From Pandoraea faecigallinarum (GTDB taxonomy: Bacteria; Pseudomonadota; Gammaproteobacteria; Burkholderiales; Burkholderiaceae), in NCBI RefSeq assembly GCF_001029105.3, contig NZ_CP011807.3, positions 1,240,001 to 1,304,000 on the forward strand: a stretch of DNA of 64,000 nucleotides, in the 5' to 3' direction. Below, in pieces: positions 6,624-14,211 of this stretch. How positions within the stretch are numbered: the stretch's first letter is position 1; every line of letters begins with the position of its first letter. The notes beneath the pieces were generated by a model. That model did no database searches. It was not told the DNA's origin and was given only the letters and a program-made list of their open reading frames with translations. The position numbers and the translations under genes are program-made.

Positions 6624-7226
6624 ATGCAAAAAATGGAATCGGACGAGTCTACAAGGTCACTAATGAACTCCGCATTTGTTCGGACCATGCTGAATGACGC
6701 CGACCATCATGAGCAATGTGTGGCTGCGTTCAATGGCGAGTACCTTGCCTATTTGGGAAAGGACCGGGAGTTGATCGGCCAGATTTTGCTATCGCATCTG
6801 ATAATTGAGAGATTTTTAGATCGGTACTTGGAGATTGCAAACCCTAATCTCAGCGTAAAACAAAGGGAGCGCATGGGGTTCGCAAAGAAGTGGGAGATAA
6901 AACGGTTGCCGCCTGGCAGCCTTCTTGAGTTGCATGGTGCTGGGGTGGTTGCCCTTAACGCGCTCCGAAATAAGGTTGCGCACGATCTGAGCGCCCATGT
7001 TGAGCCGTCTGATGTTGAACCAATTAAATCGTGCTTTGGCCCGTGGCATTTTGCCTCAGGAAGGCCAGAGCCACTCAGCGACATTCATTGGCTCGTCGCC
7101 TTCACACAGCATATTGCCTTTGTCCTTGATTCCCTCACGAAAGGTATTGTTCGCTACGGTGGTGCTGATGGATTGGATGGTTACGAAGCTTGGCTAATCG
7201 AGGCGGTAAGAACACCTGCCCGCTGA
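6624..7226 (+). CDS. HEPN-like protein B (RNxxxH motif), second gene of the cargo operon
   Basis: 200 residues from the ATG at 6624 (MQKMESDESTRSL); the frame is open further upstream, overlapping the previous gene, without a better start. A helix ILLSHLIIERFLDRYLE and, about 60 residues on, VVALNALRNKVAHDL give the two-helix HEPN signature with RNKVAH as the R-N-x3-H motif. This arrangement is common in standalone HEPN proteins of defence islands and prophages. The gene faces the integrase gene tail to tail, 64 bases apart. Possibly acts with protein A; no antitoxin or nucleotidyltransferase is seen nearby. Confidence 0.65.
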   Translation: MQKMESDESTRSLMNSAFVRTMLNDADHHEQCVAAFNGEYLAYLGKDRELIGQILLSHLIIERFLDRYLEIANPNLSVKQRERMGFAKKWEIKRLPPGSLLELHGAGVVALNALRNKVAHDLSAHVEPSDVEPIKSCFGPWHFASGRPEPLSDIHWLVAFTQHIAFVLDSLTKGIVRYGGADGLDGYEAWLIEAVRTPAR

Positions 7227-7235
7227 CGAAAAGTG

Positions 7236-7290
7236 CTTAGGATGGAAAACCACAAATCCCATTGCCCTCCAATCCTTTGTCTTAGGATGG
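7236..7290. repeat. 10-bp direct repeat between convergent genes
   Basis: CTTAGGATGG occurs at 7236-7245 and 7281-7290, the second copy directly abutting the integrase stop codon. It may be a remnant of a small duplication; no hairpin or T-run terminator is obvious between the two genes. Confidence 0.4.
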
Positions 7291-8652
7291 TCATATTGCC
7301 CTCACTTTGGCTAGCCACTCAGCCATCACTTTTAGGCTGTAGCCCTTCCCGTACTTAGATGCGATGTCTCTCGTAGCCCATCCCCCGATGGCCTGCCGTA
7401 TGTCCTCGGGACACTGCACATCCCGGAGACGATCCGCCATCGTGTGGCGTAGCTCATGGGCTGTGTGATTCATGGCCTTACCGTCTACCTCCAGACTCCG
7501 AATCCACTTTGCAATGGTGTTGCTTGCATGCGTGGCCTTGGTCCCATCCGCCGAGGTGTAGCGGGGGAATGCGAATATCTGGCCCCTACGTGCGGCCTGC
7601 TTGACCCTCTGGGCGGCCCATAGCGCCATGCCCGCTAGGGGCACTGAACGGGCACTAGATGCGTTCTTGAGGGAGCGCCAAGGGTGAGGCTGAATAACGA
7701 CGTGCGGGGTCTCAGCGTCCAACACGAGGTCATCCAAAGCTAGCCCAGTGATTTCCGCTAGACGTGCTCCGGTGTCACCCAGAATGGCAGTCAACCACCG
7801 GACATCATCATCCTTGGTCTTGCACGCATCGAAGAGCGTCCGCAGTTCTGCCCCTGTAAACGGCTCCCGCTTCTTCGCATCGCCACCATTCTCCGGGATC
7901 GGGATGCGGGTGAAGGGGTTAGGCTTGTCCGATTCTTTCTCGCGTAACCAAGTGCCGATGATTGCCCGGATCGTATTCATGTAGCGATTGACGGTGCCGG
8001 TCTTCACCCCACGGGCTATCTCAGCCGCGACATACTTATGCGCATCACTTCGTGACAGGTCTGCAATTGGCTTGTCTCCGACGACATCCGTCAGTGTCTT
8101 GAACACGAGCCGCGTATGTCCCTCAAAACGCTCGTCGGAGCGCTTCGGGTGGACCTGAAGATACAACTCAAGAGCATCCGTGAGGACAGGCTTCACGGTA
8201 CCGGCAATGATTTGCGCTGCTTTGATTTCGACCGGGCTTAGGTACTCGCTGCCATCGGCATCCCGATAGGTCGCTTCGTCCCCGTCTGCGTAGCGCTCCC
8301 GCTTCTCATCGAGATGGTCGCGAAACAGTTCAACGGCATCAGCATCGTCTGGAGTCGGATCGGGAGACAGGCCCCACTTACGGAGCAACTCTATCGCTTG
8401 CCCTTGGATACTCTTCGGGGTCGCTTCGGGGTGGCCGCGCATGAGCGCCCATTCCGCTTCGAGTTCGCGATTAATCTGTTCGATCTTCCGTTTGGCGATC
8501 AGGACATCGCTAGTCCCTAGGCTGGTCTTCACCAGCTTGGCGGAGTAGCGGCCCTGTAAGTCTTTCGGGATTGCTCGCTGGTAGTAAATGACACCACCAC
8601 GGAGGAAGGCATTTTTCAGAGACACGCGTAGGACACCGAGAGTCAACTTCAT
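7291..8652 (-). CDS. Tyrosine site-specific recombinase (integrase)
   Basis: 453 residues from the ATG at 8652; the frame stays open into the tRNA but that extension would read through the att site and is rejected. The N-terminal region (GGVIYYQRAIPKDL, SLGTSDVLIAKRK) is of the DUF6538 type seen in phage integrases. The catalytic domain shows GARLAEITGL (first Arg), HELRHTMADRL (His-x-x-Arg), GGWATRDI (Trp/His position) and SKYGKGYS with the nucleophilic Tyr. It would integrate and excise the 7-kb element at the tRNA-Leu gene whose 3' end lies about 110 bases upstream. No excisionase is recognised. It appears intact, so excision may still be possible. Confidence 0.93.
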   Translation of the reverse strand: MKLTLGVLRVSLKNAFLRGGVIYYQRAIPKDLQGRYSAKLVKTSLGTSDVLIAKRKIEQINRELEAEWALMRGHPEATPKSIQGQAIELLRKWGLSPDPTPDDADAVELFRDHLDEKRERYADGDEATYRDADGSEYLSPVEIKAAQIIAGTVKPVLTDALELYLQVHPKRSDERFEGHTRLVFKTLTDVVGDKPIADLSRSDAHKYVAAEIARGVKTGTVNRYMNTIRAIIGTWLREKESDKPNPFTRIPIPENGGDAKKREPFTGAELRTLFDACKTKDDDVRWLTAILGDTGARLAEITGLALDDLVLDAETPHVVIQPHPWRSLKNASSARSVPLAGMALWAAQRVKQAARRGQIFAFPRYTSADGTKATHASNTIAKWIRSLEVDGKAMNHTAHELRHTMADRLRDVQCPEDIRQAIGGWATRDIASKYGKGYSLKVMAEWLAKVRAI

Positions 8653-8672
8653 GAGGAGTATATCCCATAGGA

Positions 8673-8681
8673 TTACCCCAC
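8673..8681. repeat. TTACCCCAC, candidate integrase arm site at the tRNA end
   Basis: This nonamer matches the cluster at 1801-1822 near the other end of the element. It lies between the integrase start codon and the att copy, where an arm-type binding site or int operator would be expected. Confidence 0.4.
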
Positions 8682-8738
8682 AAACCTCATCGGTGCTGGC
8701 GTTAAGTTGCTGGAAACCCGCATGGATACTGGGATTTC

Positions 8739-8757
8739 GTGGTGCCCCTGGCCGGGA
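8739..8757. repeat. Imperfect second att-like copy abutting the tRNA att site
   Basis: GTGGTGCCCCTGGCCGGGA differs from the att sequence GTGGTGCCCAGGGCCGGAA at only a few positions and lies immediately inside the tRNA-proximal att copy. It may be a relic of an earlier integration or the original element-borne att half-site. Confidence 0.5.
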
Positions 8758-8776
8758 TTGTGGTGCCCAGGGCCGG
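8758..8776. repeat. att site, tRNA-proximal copy
   Basis: Identical 19 bases to 1714-1732, covering the CCA end, 3' acceptor strand and part of the T arm of tRNA-Leu. The tRNA stays intact because the element end restores its 3' part, the usual outcome for tRNA-targeting integrases. Confidence 0.85.
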
Positions 8777-8845
8777 AATCGAACCGGCACGCCTTGCGGC
8801 GGGGGATTTTGAGTCCCCTGCGTCTACCAATTTCACCACCTGGGC
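8761..8845 (-). tRNA. tRNA-Leu (anticodon CAA)
   Basis: Read on the minus strand, GCCCAGG pairs with CCTGGGC before an encoded ACCA end. The D-arm region TGGTGAAATTGGTAGACGC, anticodon stem GGGGA/TCCCC with loop CTCAAAA (anticodon CAA), a long variable arm (GCCGCAAGGCG) and T loop GGTTCGAATCC are all present. The 85-nt length and long variable arm fit a leucine tRNA. Its 3' end is the integration target of the adjacent element. Confidence 0.97.
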
Positions 8846-9029
8846 AGGTGTGCGTGCACCGAACGGTGCCGCAGCGTGAGTCGTTCGAAGAACCTAGGGT
8901 TCACCGGACGAAGGCGAGATTATGACCGATATTTCCGTCGGCCACAAGCCCGCCGCGTTCGCCTGACATGGCCGCCGCTATCGGGCCCGCCGCGCCCCGG
9001 TTCGCCACGCCAATGTCAGGCATCGGGCG

Positions 9030-10199
9030 TCAGTCCGAGACGAACACGAACTTGCCGTTCTGAATCTGCCCCATCACACCGGCACGTTGATCCAGACCGA
9101 CGTGGTCCTGCGCACTCAGGTTCATGATGCCGTTGGGAATCGCCAGGTTACGCGTCGACTCCAATGCGTCACGCAACGCCACACGGAACGCCGGGGTGCC
9201 CGGCGCCGCCAGCTTCGCAGCGCGCGGCACGGCGTCGTTGAGCAGATCCCATACGCCATATGCATCGGCCGCAAACTGTGTCACGGTGTCCGCGCCGTAC
9301 TTCGCCTCGTACTTCTTCGTAAACGCCAGTGCCGCCGTGCGTGCCGGATGTCCGGCCGGCAGCGTCTTGGCGACGACGCCTGGTTGCGTCGGGAAGAGGG
9401 TGCCTTCGACGTCCTTGCCGCCGACACGCACGAAGTCGTACGTTGCGATGCCGTGCGTCTGGTAAATCTTGCCCGGATAACCTCGCTCCTGAAGCGTACG
9501 CTGCGGTAATGCCGCCGGCGTGCCCGAGCCCGCGACCAGAATCGCGTCCGGTCTGGCCGACATCAATTTCAGCGCCTGCCCCGTCACGCTCGTGTCCGTG
9601 CGGTTAAAGCGCTCCTGCGCGACGATCGTCAATTTACGCAACGCCGCGAACTTCGAGAACTCCTTGAGCCAACTGTCGCCGTACGCATCGGCGAAACCGA
9701 TGAAGCCGACGGTCTTGACGCCATGGTTCGCCATATAACGCGTCATCACGTCGGCCATCGCGGAATCGTTGGCAGCCATCTTGAACGCCCAGCGACGCTT
9801 CGCGTCCTGCGGCTCCACGGCAACTGCCGATCCGATCAGCGTGATCATCGGCGTTTCCGCTTCGGAAATCGGGTCCAGCATGGCCAGCGCGCTCGGTGTG
9901 ATGTTCGGGCCGACAATGACGTCCACCTTGTTCTCGCTGATGAGCTTGCGCGTGTTCTTCACGGCTGTGCCGGGATCGGAGGCGTCGTCCAGAAAGATGT
10001 AATGCGCCTTCTGGCCGCCGATCTGGTCAGGCCAGAGTTGCATGGCGTTCTTGCTGGCAATGCCGATGGCCGCTGCCGGTCCCGTCGACGACAGATCGAT
10101 ACCGACGGTCAGATCGGCTCTGGCGGCCGTCACAACACCGGTCAGGGTCAGAGCGAGCAGCACGCCCGACAGGCGAATGCCGCGAAGAGGTGAGCGCAT
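9030..10199 (-). CDS. Periplasmic ABC transporter substrate-binding protein, branched-chain amino acid (LivJ-like) type
   Basis: 389 residues from the ATG at 10199, preceded by AAAGGAGACCC; a longer upstream frame is rejected. Residues 1-28 are a signal peptide (GVLLALTLTGVVTAARA). The mature part follows the periplasmic binding protein type 1 fold: VGIDLSSTGPAAAIG, DDASDPGTAVKNTRKLI, DVIVGPNITPSALAM, and the TVGFIGFADAYGDSWL hinge region. Such proteins deliver amino acids, amides or aromatic acids to an inner-membrane ABC permease. No permease or ATPase gene is adjacent, so it is an orphan whose ligand cannot be told from context. Confidence 0.9.
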   Translation of the reverse strand: MRSPLRGIRLSGVLLALTLTGVVTAARADLTVGIDLSSTGPAAAIGIASKNAMQLWPDQIGGQKAHYIFLDDASDPGTAVKNTRKLISENKVDVIVGPNITPSALAMLDPISEAETPMITLIGSAVAVEPQDAKRRWAFKMAANDSAMADVMTRYMANHGVKTVGFIGFADAYGDSWLKEFSKFAALRKLTIVAQERFNRTDTSVTGQALKLMSARPDAILVAGSGTPAALPQRTLQERGYPGKIYQTHGIATYDFVRVGGKDVEGTLFPTQPGVVAKTLPAGHPARTAALAFTKKYEAKYGADTVTQFAADAYGVWDLLNDAVPRAAKLAAPGTPAFRVALRDALESTRNLAIPNGIMNLSAQDHVGLDQRAGVMGQIQNGKFVFVSD

Positions 10200-10540
10200 G
10201 GGGTCTCCTTTGGGTCGAATCGCGTAAGCATACCGCACCGCCCGCATCTTACCCGCCGGAAAAAATACTTACCGTTTACCTCGGCCTCCCAGCCATCGGG
10301 CCCCGACCCTCGCCGTCTGTCCCATACGCTGCTCCCCACGTCGGATGAGTTCGATGAATTAAAAATTAATTTTGACGAAGCCTTACCATCTGATTTAGTG
10401 TTTTGTCGTTATTGATGTTTAATGAATAATGAAATGACAATTCAAGGGTAATTTAAATTACTTTTGTCTGGCTTTTGGGTGATGGATGCGGATTTAAATA
10501 TCGTCGATTTCATTTTCGCGCCCCGGAGAGCGAACCGCCA
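10200..10540. other. AT-rich divergent promoter region
   Basis: 341 bp between divergent genes, much richer in A+T than its surroundings around 10345-10500. TTGACG at 10372-10377 with TTTAGT about 16 bases downstream is a possible promoter toward the plus-strand outer-membrane genes. No gene is supported. Confidence 0.4.
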
Positions 10541-11881
10541 ATGCAGAGACTGTCGTGGGGGAAGGGCAGGGCAACGGCCTCCGGCAAACTGATGCCGCCG
10601 GCGCGAATCGCGAGTCGCCAAGCGCTGAAGCGTGCCGCTGGCTGCTGCCACATCCTGACACGAAGCACCGCCTGGCGGGGCTTTGCCGCGACCGTCGCGT
10701 TGTGCTGCGCCGTGCCGACGAGCGTCGCCTACGCCCAGACGGCGGATGCAACGTCCGCGGCTGCATCGTCCGATGTGCGCACTGCCACGAGCGCGAAATC
10801 GGATGCCATTGCGACACAGACGTCACGAAAGGTCGCCTGGCGCTCGCCCGACGATGGTGATTTCGATGCCAGCGATTTTCTGCTTAATCACCGCGGCGCA
10901 TTGCCCGTGCCGATGATCATTACGGAGCCGGCTATCGGTTATGGCGGCGGCGTGGCGTTGATGTTCTTTTCCGAATCGATGGCCGATGTGGCGAGAAACG
11001 CCAAAGAAACCGGCGTCATGTCGCCGCCCAACATTACGGCAGTCGGAGGCCTGTATACGGAAAACGGCACGTGGGGCGCCGGGCTGATGCATTTTCATAC
11101 GTGGGGCGGCGATTCGATCCGGTATCTCGGTGGCCTAGCCAAGGTGAACATGAAGACGGACTACTACGGTTTGTCGAATTCGCCGCGCTCTTATCAACTC
11201 AACGGTTGGCTGCTCGTGCAACAGGTGTTGTTTCGCATCGGCAAATCGCACTGGTTCGTCGGCCCGCGCTACACCTACTTCGATTCGAATACTCATTTCA
11301 CAGGACAAATTGCGCAGGAGGTTGGCTTACCCGGCGTCCAGCGGCGCATCGGCAAGGTCGGTCTCGTGATCGACTACGACAGCCGCGACAACATGTTTTT
11401 CCCGGACAAGGGCAGTTATCTGGAGCTCGAGATCCAGGCGGCGCGTCCGTGGGCGGGCAGCTCACAGTCGTTCGAGACATACAACGGACGCGGCTACACA
11501 TGGCTGCCGCTCGCGCGTGACTGGATTCTCGGCCTGCGACTGGACGGCCGCTTCTCGGCCGGCGACACACCGTTCTACGCACAGCCCTACGTGAAGCTGC
11601 GCGGCGTGCAGCAGGGCCGGTATCAGGACCAGAACGCCGCAATGGTGGAAGCCGAATTGCGCTGGAACGTCACGCCGCGCTGGGCCGTGCTCGGGTTCAG
11701 CGGGGCGGGGCGCGCATGGGGCAAATGGAAATCCTTCTCCGAAGCGGATGCCGTGGTTAGCGTCGGCGCGGGCTTTCGCTATCTGATTGCCGCCAAACTC
11801 GGGCTGGCCGTGGGTGTGGACGTGGCGCACAGCAAGGGTGAGAACGCTTTCTACATCCAGGTCGGCAGTGCGTGGCGCTGA
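10541..11881 (+). CDS. Omp85-type (BamA/TamA family) outer-membrane barrel protein
   Basis: 446 residues from the ATG at 10541, preceded by GGAGAG at some distance; the exact start is uncertain. An unusually late hydrophobic signal segment (FAATVALCCAVPTSVAYAQ) precedes the mature protein. It resembles bacterial surface antigen (D15) barrels: EPAIGYGGGVALMF, DYDSRDNMFFPDKGSYLELE and a KLRGVQQGRYQDQNAAMVEA segment that corresponds to the conserved VRGF/Y region of the lid loop. No POTRA domains are present, so it is a barrel-only member, unlike BamA itself. It is followed closely by another predicted outer-membrane protein gene, suggesting a transcription unit. Substrate unknown. Confidence 0.75.
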   Translation: MQRLSWGKGRATASGKLMPPARIASRQALKRAAGCCHILTRSTAWRGFAATVALCCAVPTSVAYAQTADATSAAASSDVRTATSAKSDAIATQTSRKVAWRSPDDGDFDASDFLLNHRGALPVPMIITEPAIGYGGGVALMFFSESMADVARNAKETGVMSPPNITAVGGLYTENGTWGAGLMHFHTWGGDSIRYLGGLAKVNMKTDYYGLSNSPRSYQLNGWLLVQQVLFRIGKSHWFVGPRYTYFDSNTHFTGQIAQEVGLPGVQRRIGKVGLVIDYDSRDNMFFPDKGSYLELEIQAARPWAGSSQSFETYNGRGYTWLPLARDWILGLRLDGRFSAGDTPFYAQPYVKLRGVQQGRYQDQNAAMVEAELRWNVTPRWAVLGFSGAGRAWGKWKSFSEADAVVSVGAGFRYLIAAKLGLAVGVDVAHSKGENAFYIQVGSAWR

Positions 11882-11940
11882 CGCCCGCTCGCCATCCATT
11901 CAACCGGTTAACGAGAACAAGGCGAGAACAAGGCTCCCTT

Positions 11941-13011
11941 ATGCGGACGTTATTGCAGCCACGGCAGACCCGGCGGATGTGGCGAACTTCCGGCCGGACC
12001 GGTATCTGGTGCCTCATGGCCGGCGCGTTGGCGTGCCTGATCGCGGCACCTCGCGACGCCGCCGCCTGGGGGGCCGCCACGACGGGCGCCACGATGATCG
12101 CGCCGACGTCGATGGACGGCGGTGACGTCACGGCGCGTCGCGGCTGGTATCGCGGTGTGATCGGGCCGACGGCCACGCCCTCTCCCACTCCGGAACAAGA
12201 GGGTGCACCGTCGGCATCCGGCGCGCCGGATGACAGGGCGACGGCCAATGCCTCGGCATCGTCGAGCGGGGCGGCATCGCCCGATGCGGCAGTGCCGCCG
12301 CCCGCCACGCCGAAACATTGGGACCGCGCGTTGCCCTTCTTTGCGCAGCGTGTCATTGACCGAGGATACGATCTGCCCAACCCGTATGACGTCGGCTACT
12401 CGTATTTCAACGGCACCCAGCGCTATCAACTGAGCCATCTGATGGTCGGCGCGAACGGCAATGGACTGCACTCGGCCGACTTCGTCCAGTTCGAGCCGTC
12501 GCGCATTCGCAGCGAGTCGAACCAGTTCCAGTTGGGCGCGTGGCTGTTCCCCTTCATGAACGTCTACGCCATTGTGGGCAACGTGCGCGGCGGCGGCGAC
12601 ATCAACATCAATTTTTCGTCGCTCACCGCGCTCGAACAGTTCTTCGGGCTGAACATCGGCTGCGCAGGCAGGCGTCCCGCGCCCAATTGCGCCAATCCGA
12701 TCAAGCTCCCCACAGCGCATGCCGATTACAGCGGCCATACGTATGGGGGCGGCTTCACGCTGGTCGGCACCTATGGCGACCTGTTCTTTTCACTGCCGGT
12801 GACCTACACCGTCTCCGACATTTCGATGTCGGAGTCGCTGATTCATTCGTGGAATATCTCGCCGCGCATCGGCTGGAACGTGCATCTCGGCTCGGCCGGT
12901 ATTCTTACCCCCTATGTCGGCGCGAGGTGGTTTCGCACGAAGGCGGTCATAACCGGCCACTTCGATATCCCGATCGAGGCGGCTGGCGCTTCGAGTTCAA
13001 GCCGCGCGTGA
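11941..13011 (+). CDS. Predicted outer-membrane barrel protein with a likely C-terminal frameshift
   Basis: 356 residues from the ATG at 11941. A signal segment (CLMAGALACLIAAPRDAAA) is followed by an Ala/Ser/Pro-rich linker (about residues 75-125) and then beta-rich, glycine-aromatic sequence (VGYSYFNGTQRYQLSHL, GGGFTLVGTYGDLFFSLPVT, GAGILTPYVGARWFRTKAV-like strands). The frame ends with an atypical ASSSSRA tail at 13011. In a second frame the sequence continues RGGWRFEFKPRVNVRFDVG and ends GVYFQINEAF at 13082, exactly like the final strand of a barrel protein ending in Phe. The change of frame near 12960-12985 fits loss of one base. Either a disrupted gene or a sequencing error; family not recognised. 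Confidence 0.65.
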   Translation: MRTLLQPRQTRRMWRTSGRTGIWCLMAGALACLIAAPRDAAAWGAATTGATMIAPTSMDGGDVTARRGWYRGVIGPTATPSPTPEQEGAPSASGAPDDRATANASASSSGAASPDAAVPPPATPKHWDRALPFFAQRVIDRGYDLPNPYDVGYSYFNGTQRYQLSHLMVGANGNGLHSADFVQFEPSRIRSESNQFQLGAWLFPFMNVYAIVGNVRGGGDININFSSLTALEQFFGLNIGCAGRRPAPNCANPIKLPTAHADYSGHTYGGGFTLVGTYGDLFFSLPVTYTVSDISMSESLIHSWNISPRIGWNVHLGSAGILTPYVGARWFRTKAVITGHFDIPIEAAGASSSSRA

Positions 13012-13082
13012 ACGTCCGGTTCGACGTGGGCTTCGGACGTCAGACGCGCGGCGTCTACTTTCAGATCAACGAGGCGTTCTAG
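13012..13082 (+). pseudogene. Out-of-frame C-terminal end of the barrel protein
   Basis: Read in the shifted frame this stretch gives NVRFDVGFGRQTRGVYFQIN-EAF and a TAG stop. It supplies the last two beta strands and the C-terminal Phe that the preceding frame lacks, and so marks the frameshift. Confidence 0.55.
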
Positions 13083-13136
13083 CGCATCGTCCGCAAAGAC
13101 CGGTACGCGTGCCTGCCGGCCCATCGGCCGGCAACC

Positions 13137-14078
13137 TCAAAGCTCGTAACTCTCGTGTTCGCCGCGCAATGCCTGTTCCACCAGCTTGCGGGTGAGGATC
13201 GGTGAAAGCAGCTCAACCATCGTGAACACGTAGCCGCGCAAATAGGCGCCCTGCTTGAGGGCGACGCGTGTCACGTTGGTGCCGAAGAGATGGCCCACCT
13301 GAATGGCCCGGAGATTGCGGTCGCGCTCCGGATCGAACGCCACGCCCGCCAGAATGCCCACCCCCAGCCCCAGTTCGACGTAGGTCTTGATGACGTCGGC
13401 GTCGATCGCTTCGAGCACGATGTCCGGCTGGACGTGACGCAGCGCGAAGGCCTGATCGATCTTGGCGCGCCCGGCGAACTGCGGGTCGTAAGTGATCATC
13501 GGGTACTTCGCCAGATCTTCAAGACCGACCGACGGCAGTTGCAGCAGGGGATGATCGGGGGGCACCACGGCCACGTGCTGCCACTGGTAGCACGGCAGCG
13601 ACACGAGATCCTTATACCCGGCGATGGCCTCCGTGGCGATGGCCAGGTCCGCCTGATCGTGCAGCACCATCTCGGCGATCTGCGTCGGGCTGCCTTGCAG
13701 GATCGACAGGCGCACCTTCGGATAACGCTTCTTGAATTCGGCCACGGCATGAGGCAGCGAATAGCGCGCCTGCGTATGCGTGGTGGCGATGGTCAGGCTG
13801 CCCTGATCCTGGGCCGCGTAGTCCTTGCCGATCCGCTTGAGGCTTTCCACCTCCATGAGGATCCGCTCGACGGACTCGAAGATGATGCGCCCGGGCTCCG
13901 TCAGATTACGGATGCGCTTGCCATGACGGGCGAAGATGTCCACGCCGAGCTCTTCTTCAAGCTCGATGATGGCTTTGGATACGCCCGGCTGGGAGGTGAA
14001 CAGTGCCTTGGCGGCCTCCGTCAGGTTGAAATTCTGACGGACGGCCTCGCGCACGAAACGGAACTGGTGCAGGTTCAT
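13137..14078 (-). CDS. cysB: CysB, LysR-type regulator of sulfur assimilation
   Basis: 313 residues from the ATG at 14078, the standard length of CysB-type regulators. It opens with the winged helix-turn-helix (MNLHQFRFVREAVRQNFNLT, AAKALFTSQPGVSKAI) and continues into the inducer-binding domain with the CysB-typical TIATTHTQARYSLP and GSPTQIAEMV segments. In enterics CysB with N-acetylserine activates cysteine genes. It lies divergent from a sulfite exporter and the cysHDN-cobA run and most likely controls them; the AT-rich 14079-14211 gap is the natural place for its binding sites. Confidence 0.95.
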   Translation of the reverse strand: MNLHQFRFVREAVRQNFNLTEAAKALFTSQPGVSKAIIELEEELGVDIFARHGKRIRNLTEPGRIIFESVERILMEVESLKRIGKDYAAQDQGSLTIATTHTQARYSLPHAVAEFKKRYPKVRLSILQGSPTQIAEMVLHDQADLAIATEAIAGYKDLVSLPCYQWQHVAVVPPDHPLLQLPSVGLEDLAKYPMITYDPQFAGRAKIDQAFALRHVQPDIVLEAIDADVIKTYVELGLGVGILAGVAFDPERDRNLRAIQVGHLFGTNVTRVALKQGAYLRGYVFTMVELLSPILTRKLVEQALRGEHESYEL

Positions 14079-14211
14079 TTGTATAACTTTAGAAAATATA
14101 CAAACAATTTTTAATTCGTTTGAAGTATATAGCCTTTTCATTACAGTGGGGGCCACTGTTTCGATAACGTTATTCCCTACAGGCATTTAGGACCCACCAG
14201 GAACGTCATCC

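Noticed and set aside
8653-8790. Longer integrase start reading into the tRNA gene
   Set aside because: It would require translating the att site and tRNA 3' end; the ATG at 8652 keeps all integrase domains.
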